A stretch of 64,000 nucleotides of DNA from Brachyhypopomus gauderio (lineage: Eukaryota > Chordata > Actinopteri > Gymnotiformes > Hypopomidae), in NCBI RefSeq assembly GCF_052324685.1, contig NC_135228.1, forward strand, positions 12,343,027 through 12,407,026, written 5' to 3'. Numbering within the stretch: the stretch's first letter is position 1; each line of letters starts with the position of its first letter. Shown in pieces: positions 51,393 through 63,400 of this stretch. The translations under genes were made by a program, and so were the position numbers. A model generated the notes under the pieces. That model saw nothing but the letters and a program-made list of their open reading frames with translations, made no database searches and was not told the DNA's origin.

Positions 51393-52979
51393 CTAGAACA
51401 CCCTCCCTGGGAAGACAGGGGAGAATACGTTAAACAATGGCACAGTCACAAACATGCACACAGGGACGCTGAACACAAAGGGCACAAACGGGAACAGTGG
51501 ATTAGGGAGAAACACTGGGACTGACAAAAACACCGGTACACAAACATTCATCATCGGAGCCCAGCTCCCCGCCTTAGGCAAAGCCTGCAGCGGAGAGAAA
51601 GCTCCGGGGACTGGAGGCGCTGCAGAAGGCGGTACACCTCCCGCCTGTTCCGCCCGTTCACCGCCAGGTGCCGCACGGCTAGCGGATGCGCTGGGTGTAG
51701 CGCGACTGGCCGACCGCTTGGGGGACGCACTTCTGGTGGACGCGCGAGGTGCAGTGCGACTGGTCGCCCGCTTAGGGGCAGCACGTCTGGCGGACGCGCG
51801 AGGTGCGGCGCGACTGGTCGCCCGCTTGGTGGCAGCACTATCGGTGGGCGCGCGAGGTGCAGCTCGACCTGTTTCCCGCTTGGAGGCGGTGCGACCAGCG
51901 TGTCTCGCGGCAACTGTCCTCCCTGGTCCGCGGCTACCTCCTCCGGGAGTGCCGTAGGGGCTTGCCGCCCTATAAGCCTGCTGGCGCTCCTCCACCCTCT
52001 CTGGGAACCTCCCGTAGGAAGCCCTTCCTCTGCCAGGCCAGCCTCCCCTGGTTCCGGTATCGGGGGTGGTGTCCATCGCCGGCATCTCCTCCTCGGCCAC
52101 GCTCCAGTCCATGGACCGTGCGGGGGTCTTACATCGGGAGTGGTCCATGGGCTCCTCCCCACAGGACTCCCCACTCTCCAACCTGGGCGGACTGTCCGGT
52201 CCGCTCCCTCCCCCTTTGTATACTGTCGGGAGCGAACACACTGACGGAAGGCTCTCTCCCTCACTCTCCTCGCTCTCGTCCTCGCTCACCAAGGACGATG
52301 AACCAACGGACGGAGGTGGGCTGGCGCTCCCTCTCTCCCCGTAGCACACAGTCGTCTCGGAGTGCAGAGACGGAGGGGGACTAACGTTCTCCCCCTCTCC
52401 GTAGTACACCGTCGAGTCGGAGCACACAGATGGGGGAGGACTGACGTTACCCTCCGCCTTCTCGGGGTGCTCGTAGGCATCGGAGCAGACCGATGGCGTG
52501 GGGCTGGTTTCCCTCTCCTCGTCCGACGTCAGGGGAGCCGCTGACGTGGGGGAAGGGCAGCTGGCCTCACCCTCACTCTCCTCCTCTCCGGAGTCCTCAC
52601 TCCCGAACTCATCCTCGGGGGGAGTGAGGGCAAAGGCACCTACCCCCACCATGAACGGTTCACTGGACTCCTCCTCTGGGAAGTCCAGGGGCGGTGCTCT
52701 CCTGTCCTCCGATCCGCTGCTGCCCACCGCTCTGGGTGGCTGCCCTAGGGACGCGGGAGGGTGCAACTCTCTCCATATGCGGACCGCGGATTGGCGGATA
52801 CCGTCTGCCATCTCTTCGTCCTCCGTCTCTCGAGCCGCGCACAGCAAGTACGCACACATGGGGTGCTGCTGCATGGTCTGCTCGGTGACAGGGGATTCGC
52901 GGCGCCGAACCGGGGAAGAGCCGTGGTGACGTCGGCTTCTCCTCTTCCCCTTTGGGGCACGGGTGGCGTATCCTGGCAT
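51393..52979 (-). CDS. Unrecognised Ser/Pro/acidic and Arg/Ala-repeat protein of the LTR element
   Basis: The frame is open from 53051, inside the LTR, but the ATG at 52979 (MPGYATRAPKGKRRSRRHH) is the first beyond it, giving about 528 residues. In order: a basic N-terminus; a helical-looking stretch with QQHPMCAYLLCAARETEDEE and AVRIWRELHPP; a long acidic Ser/Pro part with repeats of the type SPPPSVCSD; a basic Arg/Ala part with repeats like KRATSRAAPRAS; and a hydrophobic Pro/Val/Phe C-terminus (PVFLSVPVFLPNPLFPFV). I recognise no family; a divergent Gag-like nucleic-acid-binding protein is possible. The DNA is GC-rich, so stops are rare in all frames, which weakens the case. The long intact frame in sense orientation supports it. 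Confidence 0.55.
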   Translation of the reverse strand: MPGYATRAPKGKRRSRRHHGSSPVRRRESPVTEQTMQQHPMCAYLLCAARETEDEEMADGIRQSAVRIWRELHPPASLGQPPRAVGSSGSEDRRAPPLDFPEEESSEPFMVGVGAFALTPPEDEFGSEDSGEEESEGEASCPSPTSAAPLTSDEERETSPTPSVCSDAYEHPEKAEGNVSPPPSVCSDSTVYYGEGENVSPPPSLHSETTVCYGERGSASPPPSVGSSSLVSEDESEESEGESLPSVCSLPTVYKGGGSGPDSPPRLESGESCGEEPMDHSRCKTPARSMDWSVAEEEMPAMDTTPDTGTRGGWPGRGRASYGRFPERVEERQQAYRAASPYGTPGGGSRGPGRTVAARHAGRTASKRETGRAAPRAPTDSAATKRATSRAAPRASARRAAPKRATSRTAPRASTRSASPKRSASRATPSASASRAAPGGERAEQAGGVPPSAAPPVPGAFSPLQALPKAGSWAPMMNVCVPVFLSVPVFLPNPLFPFVPFVFSVPVCMFVTVPLFNVFSPVFPGRVF

Positions 52980-53002
52980 ACTTCTTATTCGGCTCGTCTT
53001 TC

Positions 53003-53345
53003 TGTAACGCTGGGTGCAGGAGGCAGACACCACGACGATTACGGTGCACAATCAACATTTATTGGAACCAACACGAAATAGCTTGGTGCGGAGCGCAAGT
53101 AGCACACAAACACTCACTCACGCTGACACGTAACTTTAGACAAAGACGAGCACAAGACACTGCGCGAACGCACATTAAATAGGTGAATAACACAAACCCT
53201 TGTGATCTCGAGACAAGGCACAGGTGCGACTACGAACACGCTCACGAACAACCCACACCCACGGAAGTACATACATGGGCATAACGACACGCAGACGACA
53301 TAGTGGCACGCCCACAGGGAAGGGTCCGGAGCTGTGACCGTGACA
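53003..53345 (-). repeat. LTR (5' in element sense)
   Basis: Partner of 50901-51243; followed directly by the TSD atagc and the BEL/Pao 3' LTR remnant. Confidence 0.93.
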
Positions 53346-53447
53346 ATAGCGGTTAAACATTGGACATGGAGACGAGTCAGAAACTCTTAGGCTGCACGCA
53401 CGAAGTGGTTAATTAATGAACCCCATGACCGAAATTTTGCCACTACA
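53346..53447 (+). repeat. Remnant of BEL/Pao 3' LTR
   Basis: Matches 45237-45338 with one difference (g for a in ggctacacgc), then the TSD caaac. Confidence 0.9.
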
Positions 53448-53452
53448 CAAAC

Positions 53453-55920
53453 TAATGCCCACTCTGCCTCGAGCTATGCTTTCTTTCACCATATCAAATG
53501 GAATCAAAAATAACCAAATCCTATGTTGAATTAAATTCTAGAATTCGTTACATGTTTTTGTGCACCGTACGTACTCTGAAATATACGAATGTTTGTGCTG
53601 CTTTATAAGGGTATGTAATAAAACCGAGGGTGTTGTGCTCTGAAGATAAGAGCAGGCAAATCGACCCATCAAGAACTAAGATTAGGTTCCTGAGGGAGAA
53701 TCTTATAAACATTGCACAGCATTGCAGAACGCATGTACTTTGACAAAAGGATTTTGCTTGAGGCTGCAGCAATGCCCTTTGTTGTCCATAATGTCTCCTC
53801 AAATCTATTAAAATCTCACTTTTTCTTTAGCAAAAATATCCTATTTAAATACACTCATATACTGGTTCTACCTTGCCTGTTATGAGTTTGAATGTGAGGA
53901 CCTGTAAACACTGATTCACATTTCAGTTCCTTCGGCTTGGCAGTCATTACCATCTGACCCCTGTTACTTAACACACTTGGCTCAGACGCTAAATATCTCT
54001 GAATAAACAGCTCTCGCTTGTGAAATGTACACTTGTGCACTTATTCAATTAGTTTGGATGGACTGTTAACGCATGCTGTGTTTCAGGTGTTGTAACAGGC
54101 TGCTGGCTTCACTGCAGATCAGGAGGGGGTTTGGCTATAATGATGAGAGCGAATGAGATGATGTGAAATGGGGAGCGTGTAGATTTGCGCCGTGGCCCAC
54201 AGGCAGCCCTGCTGGCACGGGTCCGGCACTGAGTCAGTCAACCCCAGCACTGGCTGCAGAGGCATTGCAGAGGCCACGGAACCAAACCCCAAAACACACC
54301 CCTGCATATAAATGAAGATATCTGCACTGCAGGGGAGCCAATCCAATTACTGTCAGATTCCAGATACCTCTTCAGCTGACACTAATGATTTAAAGCGCCT
54401 CTATTTTCTTTTGTGAAGCACAGCAGTGTTTATGCTTGACTGGGATTTAAGTGGAGGCTCAGTCTGATGAATCATGTCTCAGGAAAGCAGTTTGTTTAAA
54501 TGTCACTCACAGATTAATGAACTTAAGCTTGTGGGGGAAATGTGCAGCTGTATGTGAAGACTAGCAAAAGTAGAAAATAAAATGTGATTTCTGTGCCAAG
54601 TAAAGGGAAATACATGTAGCGGGTAAATAATAATACTGAATATTGGAAAATTATATTTGAATATTGGGCATCAGTGAGAAAGGATTATTTCAAGTTGAGT
54701 TATATGTGACAGTTTTGTATACTATAGAGATTAAAAATGTTTTTTTTTTTTTTTTTTTGACAAAAATGTATTTTTGTCAGTGGTTTGCAGATAGCAACAA
54801 GAGAAGAGAATGGCCATAAAGTGAAATGATTTACATGGCCAACTATGGCTAAAGGGATTGTTCAGCAAAAAAAAAAGAAAAAGTTTTTGCCTTAATAACG
54901 AATTGCTCTTGGTTCCATGTGGGTGAGATACAGCATATGTTTTATTCTCTGGGAATCAGGTCCAGCAGAGCTGGTTTGGACAGCTGGAGCCCAGAGAAAT
55001 GTGTGATGACATCCCTCTTGGTTCATGAGAGCGCATCACTCAGGGCTCTGTCCACTGTGAAGGATTATATAGCTTATCATGATAGCTTTTAAAATCCTAA
55101 GCTCTAAGCTTCTAATTCTTTTTTTTTCTTTTATTTTACCTAAGGCCAGAATATTTTCCATCTACACATTTTAATATAGAGCACACAAATGGAGGAATGA
55201 AACTCATAAACAGATTTTCTTTTGTGGTTGTTTTCATATTGGAGCTTTCTTCTCATGGATAACATGGCTACAGGTAATGTTAATTCCAAGCTGCTGAACC
55301 TCAGAACTTAAGGTCATTATTAAGCGCGTGACCCACGAGGCAGATCCGGCTCGAGATGAATCAGAGCGGGCCCAGAGCGGGCCCGGTCTTGCCTGCCTGC
55401 CCTGCGGCGGCTATTGATTTCCTGATGTCTGCCTGTGACAGTGGCGCGGACGTCTGTTAATGGCAGCAGAGGATCAAGCACGGTGGTCAGGCTCTCTGAG
55501 TTCAATGGCTGTAGTTGCTGAGGGAACCAGGGTAGGAGCTGGCTCACATTCACAGCACTTTAATCCCTAATTACCTGTTCTACTGCCCTGTGCCTGTGCC
55601 CACATCACCTCCAGCCCCCTCGGTGACCCAGGTGCATCCTCTACGTAGGTCGTGACTCAGTCATTTTGTACAGAGTTTCAGTGCCTAAATTGTGTTTGTC
55701 TGTTTTACCAGAAATTAAGCATTCCAAGCACAGTCATGGTTGTCTCTTTGAGATGCTGCTTATTAAATAATACTGAGGCTGAGGACAGCTCTCTTTCTCA
55801 GATTCACATTCACATTCAAAGAGGCTTTATTGTCATGAATGTAATTTACAACAATATTGCCAAAGCATTACAACAATAGACAAGAGATAAAAGTGTATTG
55901 TGTAAAGTTTTGGACAGTGG
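53453..55920. other. Non-coding intergenic region
   Basis: No protein domain, transposon end or RNA gene recognised. A poly-T run lies at about 54739-54758. The segments 54110-54380 and 55320-55640 are less AT-rich than their surroundings and could hold regulatory DNA, but nothing in them proves it. Confidence 0.5.
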
Positions 55921-55924
55921 ACCC

Positions 55925-56340
55925 CTCTCACACTGACCACACACTCACCACACACTCGCTGCTCTCACACTGACCACACACTCACCACACACTCGCTGCT
56001 CTCACACTGACCACACACTGACCACACACTCACTACTCTCACACTCACCACACACTCACCACACACTCACTACTCTCACACTGACCACACACTCGCTGCT
56101 CTCACACTGACCACACACTCACCACACACTCACTACTCTCACACTGACCACACACTCACCACACACTCGCTGCTCTCACACTGACCACACACTGACCACA
56201 CACTCACTACTCTCACACTCACCACACACTCGCTGCTCTCACACTGACTACACACTCACCACACACTCGCTACTCTCACACTCACCACACACTCACTACT
56301 CTCACACTGACCACACACTCACCACACACTCGCTGCTCTC
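55925..56340. repeat. Minisatellite, about 37-bp unit
   Basis: Tandem array whose unit reads roughly ctctcacactgaccacac then actcaccacacactcgctg, with variants (tactctcac for tgctctcac; loss or gain of a ccacacact subunit). About eleven units. No coding meaning. Confidence 0.92.
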
Positions 56341-56639
56341 TGGGCAACCAGTGCTGTTTATACCTGTCCGTCTCTATATCCAGGCTGTGGTCATTGGGTC
56401 GGTACTTGGTCAGGAAGCGTCTCTGCTGTGGGTCTTTGACAGTCAGAAGATACGACTCTGTTTTTATCACATGGAAGCATTTTAGCTTCTTCTCAGCCTG
56501 TTTGGTTCTCCCAGTGTGCTATATAGTTTTTCTTGCTACATGTGATCAGGTGGCTGGTATTTAGATGGGGCTGTTGGACAGTGCTGTGATGACCTGTCTG
56601 AGGGTCAGGGAGTCTCAGGACCAGCTGACTAATGGGTCT

Positions 56640-56652
56640 CTCTCTCTCTCTC

Positions 56653-56692
<40 letters not shown>
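56640..56692. repeat. (TC)n microsatellite
   Basis: TC dinucleotides with one CACT break; the Arg-Glu and Ser-Leu frames over it are artefacts. Confidence 0.95.
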
Positions 56693-56693
<1 letters not shown>

Positions 56694-56869
56694 AATGTAA
56701 TACCAATCATAACAGACAACACTTCTGTAATATTAGTATTTCATCATGAATTAACATTAAACAACATATTTTTACTTTTTAGAGCAAGTCCAAAGCAGTC
56801 CAAATGAAATGAGAAAAAATACACTTGCTTAATTAAGCAACTATGACAGCAGCACGGAGGTAACGAGAA

Positions 56870-59800
56870 GCAGCTCTGCTGAAGGAGTGACTTAAATGTC
56901 CATGATAAAGGCCAATGAAGCACAGCATCCAGCGCATGAAAAAACACAAGAAAAGAAAAGCACGATAGTGGTATTAGCTCGAAGTGGGGACCGATGACAC
57001 ACAGATTTAATTTTGAGCATCGCATCAGCTCATCTTGAGTAGGCAATATGCAGCACTGGACTTGGGTTCCTGTGGGCTGTAAATAGGGAGAGTAAACAAG
57101 GAGTAACGAGGCACTGGTGCGCGTGGTTAGTATTCTGGTGTCACTGAGCATGTCCCTAAGGATCCCATGGGACTCCATGAACACAGTCTGCCCGGCCAAT
57201 GAAGAGCAGGTCTGTCTGGATGCCCGATTGAACGAGGCCACGAGATCAAGATCCAAGACCTTGCAGGCAGGCACACAGCTTCTCTCGTACAGGCCACGCC
57301 CATCCAGGTCCACCAGATACTGCAGCTACTTCCTTCACCTTTGCGCGTCGAGCAGGGTAGTGATCTCGTGCAGCCGCTTCAAGCTCCAAAGGTGGTGGAG
57401 GGGATCTGACAGTGGTGCTGATTCTGTGAGGGATCCCCTGCGTTCAGGGCAGAGGTATGGAAGGGCAATGATGACAGTGGCAATGACTATGTGCAGTCAG
57501 CTGTGGGTTTTTCCCCCACACTCGCTTGCTTTTAACACCACGTCTGGACAGTGGGCTGGTCCAAAGGTGAAGGGATTCCATTGGTACATTGGAAACCAAG
57601 AAACAGGGTGAGCCCCATATGTGTGCGGCAGAGTACTCGTGTGCATTCGTGCTCCAATTCTCTGGACGTTACTGGCAATATAAATGAAAAAACCTACCCA
57701 GTTTAACATTGGTTAACCCATTCCATCTGCCCTGACGTGAGGCTCACGGTGAGGTTTAGTGTCCTCGGGAGTTCTCACTGTACCTAAGAGGTAAACTGAG
57801 CCCCTCAATCCAACACAATTTCCGTTGGCAGCTGAACTGTCAAAAGACGTGGCAAAAGAGCTCTTCTGCCATCTCAAGAGTGGTTGGAAGTGTGAAGAGG
57901 GAAATGGCGTGCACCATCTTAGAGCTATGCACCATGGCAGGGATGATCTTATTTGTGTCAGAGACTGGGAGGTCTTTCATGAAATAGATGGTGAGGTGAG
58001 ACCAAGGAGGGGGGCAGCTTACTAGCAGGCAGTTTTGCTGCATGCGCGTTTTACACATATAATGCCACATGTTTCACAATGTCCTGGTGCATAACTGACC
58101 ACCGGTACCATGCAATCAGTTGTGTGGTGCAGGTTGATGTTGGGAATGTGTGCCGAGGTGATCAGGGTCGTGCGTCATTGCTGAGGAGTTGACCTGCTGA
58201 GCAGTGGGAATGTTGGTTAGCTGTGATGGTTTTGTAGTCCAGGAGAGTGTTTGATCCAGGCCAGTACATTACCTTGCAATCAAAATAAGAAAACACTTGG
58301 ACCACCGGGCTTCCCTGAAGTTGAGCCTTTCCATCATCTGGAGGTTTTCCGAGTTCTAAAGGTCCATGAGGACCGGGATGTGGTGCCACACTCCCTCTTA
58401 CCAGTGCCTCTACTTTTCTTTCCTAAGAGCTCTTGATCAACAACCCAGTCAATAACCTTAAAACCATAATATAAAGGCCACTGGTTTTAGCTTGCCCTTC
58501 TCTCCTAACTGCTGGGACAACATAGCCCCACTCCCACAACACAGCTGTCAATCTCCACTATGGAAGGCTTGGTGGGATCTGGATACTACAGAACTGGCAC
58601 CTTTTTGCAGGGCTGCAAAAGCTTCAGTTGCCCACTTTAGGGGTGTAACTTACCTGTGGAACAGGGCAGTCTGGAAACTCGCCAGGGCACCTTGTCAAGG
58701 TGCTAAAGGACCATATAAATTACCAGTAGATGTTGGAAAAACCCCAGTAACCATTGTAGCTTGGCCTTCTGGTGACCACTTACACCTTACAGGGCTGCAT
58801 CTGCATGGAGTTCTTATCATGTACTCCAGGAAGTTCACCTTACAAAGGTGAAATATACAAAGGTGCAATATAAATGATTGCGCATGAGGGGGCTGAGGAC
58901 CTGCCACACATCATGCACATGCTCAAGGGTAGCATGGCCAAGCTGCAGTATGTATGGTTACTCCACCAGTAAATCATATAAACCTTTAAAATCGACACAT
59001 GGCCTTCAGCCCATCATGTTTCTTTTTTTACAAAGACGATGCTGGCTAAGGCAGATGAAGTGGATATAACCCTGGGCTGGGGCCTGCTGGATGATTTATG
59101 ACTTGCGTTTCCTCCTGGATGAGCAGGTAGACCCTGCACCTAAAGGGTGCAGCACCTTCCTTTAATAGAGGTTAATAGCACAATCATAGGCTCAATGTCG
59201 GAGTGTCATGGTTAGTTCCCCTCCTCTCAGTCATGTCCTTTTTCATGTGATTGTGTTTTGGTCTCCTTTTGGTGTGCCTTTATTTTGAAATTTCCCAGTT
59301 TTATCTGACTTCACACCCCACCCTTGTACACTGACCCCCTTGTCATTTTTTTCCATGTGTCTTGATTCTTGGTTTAGTCCTGTGTTTTGCCATTTGCTTT
59401 GTCGGTCATTGTATTTGTAATTGTAAGTCCTTGTTGATCTGGCTTTTGATGGTTTGTTCTATATATCTTTATTCCTTGTTAGCTGTAATGTTCTCCTAGA
59501 TTAATGTATTGGCATTTTCTGTCAGTGTTAGTTGGTGTTCTTGGTTGTTTGTTTTATGTCAGTGTACTGTCTGTAGTCTTCTTAGTTGTGTTAGTCCCAT
59601 TAATAAACCTCTTCTTAGTCCACATTTGCTCCTCTGGACCTACTGCCTCCTGTGCTGGAAGTGTGGATAACCTCAGACAGGACCTCTGTCATGATGTCGA
59701 ACATCACCGCCTCCTGTTAGCCTGCACATTCCCATGCAAACCCTCCACAAAGGTGTCCACCAGAGCAGGTTCTTTCCAGTGAATTGCATACTCTGCATAC

Positions 59801-60316
59801 TCTGATGAAGATGATGGAACTTCAGCTTGCAGATGAATTTGGAGGGACATCCAGACCTGTAGTATGACAATGTGGCCGAGCATCCCATCAACTGCTGAGG
59901 GGTTCAGGTGCTCACCAGGCTAGGCGCCCAGGCCCATATCAAGGGTCCCCATGCAGCAGTCAGGGTGGTGTACTCTGGACTGGAGTTCACTGAGCTCTTG
60001 CTGCTTGGTCAGGTCTGAACCATTCTCGCCATTCCCCTCTTGTGGCTGTACATTCTGTGATGGTGACGGGAAGAGAGCTAGATCAGAGTCTGTTGAAGGA
60101 GCATCTTTCTTGTTCACAATAAAGACAAAGCACAGCATCATGTACATAAAGTGAAAGAAATGCATGGTAGAAATATTAGCTCAAAATGTGGTCCATTAAC
60201 AGAGACAATGTGCAACACTGGACTTCCTGTGGTTCCTGTGGGCTTTACATAGGGGGGGAGAAAATAAGGGCTAATGAGGCACAGGTGCACCTGATTAGTA
60301 TTCAGGTGATAGGGAA

Positions 60317-60330
<14 letters not shown>
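56870..60330 (-). mobile_element. Old Ty3/gypsy retrotransposon relic
   Basis: The minus strand at 57840-58070 reads like a gypsy integrase core start (KDLPVSDTNKIIPAMVHSSKMVHAISLF...LEMAEELFCHVF), and at about 58980-59100 like the reverse transcriptase entry region (fragments FVKKE and EGHVSILKVY) in shifting frames. Similar direct segments at about 56940-57115 and 60140-60305 (cagcactggact...ttcctgtgggct, then gaggcac.ggtgc) look like diverged LTR parts. All coding parts are broken. The exact ends are not determined. Confidence 0.6.
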
Positions 60331-60379
<49 letters not shown>

Positions 60380-60396
60380 TACGTACGTACGTACGT
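60318..60396. repeat. (GT)n with (ACGT)n end
   Basis: About 58 bases of GT followed by several ACGT tetramers. Confidence 0.95.
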
Positions 60397-60439
60397 GCGC
60401 ATATCACTCTGTCTGGTTGCACCATGACAGCAACATTTT

Positions 60440-63400
60440 AAATAACATTATTCCTCAAATATTTCTTTATGTACAAAAAAACAAATTACAAAAAATGGTG
60501 AAATACCCAGGAGATGCATATTATACAGTTTGATCAAATGGAGAAGAAAACCTAGAACATCTAACACGGTGAAGTATAAAAAAATCAGTCACTCTAGTCC
60601 TGCTAACTCAAACAAAAAAAATGACACATTTCATACTTATGTGAATGTGGGAGCCTTCAGCCATTATGAGCACTTGTCCAAACAAAACGGAAGAATGTGG
60701 CACAATGTAGATTTACATATGAATGGCTCATGCTGACTTCATTAGTAAGAATCTGACAAAGTGTCATAGTGCCATTGCCAAGAATTCAATTCAAATGAAT
60801 GGAGATATTCTTGTTGATGGTCAATCCTTAAGACGGCCTCTCATGCTAGGTGTGCATGAGTATCGGCTATAGTTCTCAGCTTTTGTCTGTCATTTTGCAT
60901 CAAATTGTTTAGCGGTTACAATGAATGCTTCAATGTGTGGCTTTTAAATGAATTACATTTTTCTGAAGGATAACAAATGAGAGTACATAAATAGATGAAT
61001 GTAATTACTGCTGTACTTATGGTATGAAATTGTATATATTTATCTGTTTATCCTTCTAACAATCAGAGCATCTGTTTTGTTTGTTAAAGACGATTATTTA
61101 TTTGAATAACATACAGGAATCGTCCAGCATTGTTTTGACTGCCTCTTGGAACCAGAAGTCATGTATTTACCTGGTGGTGACACAGAGGGCACTGATGAGA
61201 CATAATAACATAATGCCTCTGAACATGTAACCAAAGTTCAGTGGACAGTCTCACATGTTCATTTACAGTAGTCATGTTTGCTGTAACCATTCCCTAATTG
61301 TTCTCACAAAAGAAATGGAAAAAGACAAAAATTAGATGTCTGACATTAACAGTTTTGCCATTCACACTTACTTACTTATAATGGCTTTTACAGCAGAGTC
61401 AGGTTCAAGAATTTAGCCATAAAATATATTTTCACTTTGCATGTTGTTATTTTTTTATTTCCAGTGATTAAGGACTGCCTTGTAAGTCATTCCAAAATTG
61501 AGTTTGATGTCTGATTGAGTGTGGTGACTGTTGTCAAAATCATCACTATTGGTATTGTACAGAACGTAGAGTATTGCATCTCTTTTCTGTGATGTCTTGC
61601 AATTATTCAAGGTCAATTGTAAAAGTGTTTTGAAGTGTCTCTGTCTTAGGGGGGAAGCCACTATGGATTTTAAGCCATCTAAGTAAAGTACAGAATCATC
61701 TCTTCACTTAATTTTTGCCTTTTAATTCTAGTGAACAATTGCATATATGTATTCTAAAGTAAATATGTAATATGCCCAATGGAGCATCTGTTGGAGTATT
61801 TGAAAGAACTTGTTGTTCCATGTTCTCTCTCCACTGTTTATTGGAGAGGCCTAGCTGGCTTTAATTCCCTCACTGGGTAAATTCCAGTAAATAAGCGGAG
61901 ATTTGCCACTTCTTCACAGCATTTTTGTAGTGACTCACAATCAAATCTTTCCAAAATACACATTTAATAATACATGTTGTCAGTGACACTCCGAGGCTAT
62001 GCAACTGGTTTTCATAAAAAGATTAAGCATTCTCCTATAACGTTTTACCAGCAGAACCCAAAACCAGCATGAATCCGTGTCTGTCGTGTTGTTTCAGGTT
62101 CCAAAATACTCTGGAAGAGTGTTGGAAAAGATTTACCTTTTAAAGTCATTTTAATGAGACAAAGTTGTAGGCCTTGGAAAAATGCTACAATAAAGTAAAT
62201 ATTATCTTTACTTTGAGTCTTAAGAGGAAACAAATGCTATAACAGGTTGACTGTAACAAATTTTAATGAGTCAAGACTAATGTGATTGCAGTAATCACAT
62301 GAATTAGTGGATTTGGGCTACATTGTCTTCTAAGGTCAAGCAGCACATCAGAATATGCTTCTGTGTCAATAATTAATATGATGACAAATGGTGGAAAATC
62401 AACTAACAACATTATGCTTTGAGGCTGCATGTTTATTAAGGATGACTTCTTAACATATTATTTAAAATCTCAGGTCTGCAGTAAATGTGTATAGTATAAC
62501 ACTTAGTGTTTTGTTGTCCTGAACTCACCCACACACATGATTTTTCACTGCGTATGCCATTACAGAGAGTAATGTCTCTTCCATTACAATGAGCTGGTTA
62601 AGTGATTTTAGATTTTAGCCATAAACCATATTAAGCCAGTGAAATTAACACATCACTCGTAAAACATTTACAATGCAAAGTTTAAGAACAGATTGAAGCT
62701 GATATTTGTGCAAAGCACGTTCGCCGTTTTATTTCCAACCTTAGGTTGGCCATTCTCAGACTCATCACTCACTGGCACCTCCAGAGGCCTGGCACAGAGT
62801 CACACAGGAAGTCCAGTTCCTCAGGCAGTGAGGTAAAAGCCAGAGGGCTTCTATCATGCTGCATTTTTAAAAATAAAATGTCAACAAAACCCATATCAAG
62901 AGCAGAAAATAAATAATGAAACAAATTAGTTTATTATATGAAATGCTATGTGAAAGGGCAAGAGCAGATTTGCATTTGATTGCAGTTAGCTCTTAGCAAG
63001 GTTAAAAGGTTTCTCTCCCTCTCATCACGAACACAGATAAAACAAGAAATTATATGGTTTTGATATGGTGTTACTAATTAATTGACAGTGTTAAAATCGC
63101 AGCCACTGCTTTAAGTACAGTGCATTAAAACAGGGCATAAATAAAACTGAAAGCTTTTGCTTTCTGTTACCCTGCTGATGAATTGTGCATTACAGCTCAC
63201 GTTAAAAAACAGGAGAAAATGAGAGGAGGACGCAGCCACTGACGTGAAGTGGTCATAAATCTTCAGGAGCTGTAGTGATGGCCCCTTCCCTGTAAGGCTC
63301 TGATGAGCTGCCCACTGAGCTTTTGTGGCTTGAGTAACAGGAATGTGTTCTCCAATCAGACACAGCCTTCGCAACATATTTCCCCTTCACTTTCCAAGCT

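Larger units (their letters stand above)
50901..53345 (-). mobile_element. Compact LTR element with one long ORF, nested in BEL/Pao
   Basis: Two direct 343-bp LTRs (50901-51243 and 53003-53345) enclose 1.76 kb. The 5-bp duplication atagc is at 50896-50900 and 53346-53350. In the LTRs, AATAAA (near 50955) and TATTTAA (near 51075) read on the minus strand, so that is the sense strand. I count three differences between the LTRs, pointing to recent insertion. A purine-rich tgg-aggg stretch adjoins the 3' LTR at 51244-51256. No reverse transcriptase, RNase H or integrase is present. Confidence 0.9.
44801..53447 (+). mobile_element. BEL/Pao LTR retrotransposon with a nested LTR element
   Basis: The 5' LTR (44801-45338) starts TGTTAG and ends CTACA; the 5-bp duplication caaac is at 44796-44800 and 53448-53452. 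Internal genes are in the BEL/Pao order. The 3' LTR is represented only by about 102 bases (53346-53447), with one difference from the 5' LTR over that stretch. A second LTR element (50901-53345) lies between the truncated integrase and this remnant. The near-identity of the LTR remnants and the open frames indicate recent insertion. Confidence 0.92.

Noticed and set aside
51454..52929. Several plus-strand ORFs of 90-190 residues
   Set aside because: Antisense to the long minus-strand frame of the LTR element in GC-rich DNA with few stops; LTR signals point to the minus strand.
53453..55640. Conserved regulatory elements
   Set aside because: Some segments look less AT-rich, but conservation cannot be judged from one sequence.
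55925..56340. CRISPR-like array
   Set aside because: Units are contiguous tandem repeats without unique spacers, in a vertebrate genome.
56493..56693. Arg-Glu repeat ORF
   Set aside because: Product of the (TC)n tract.
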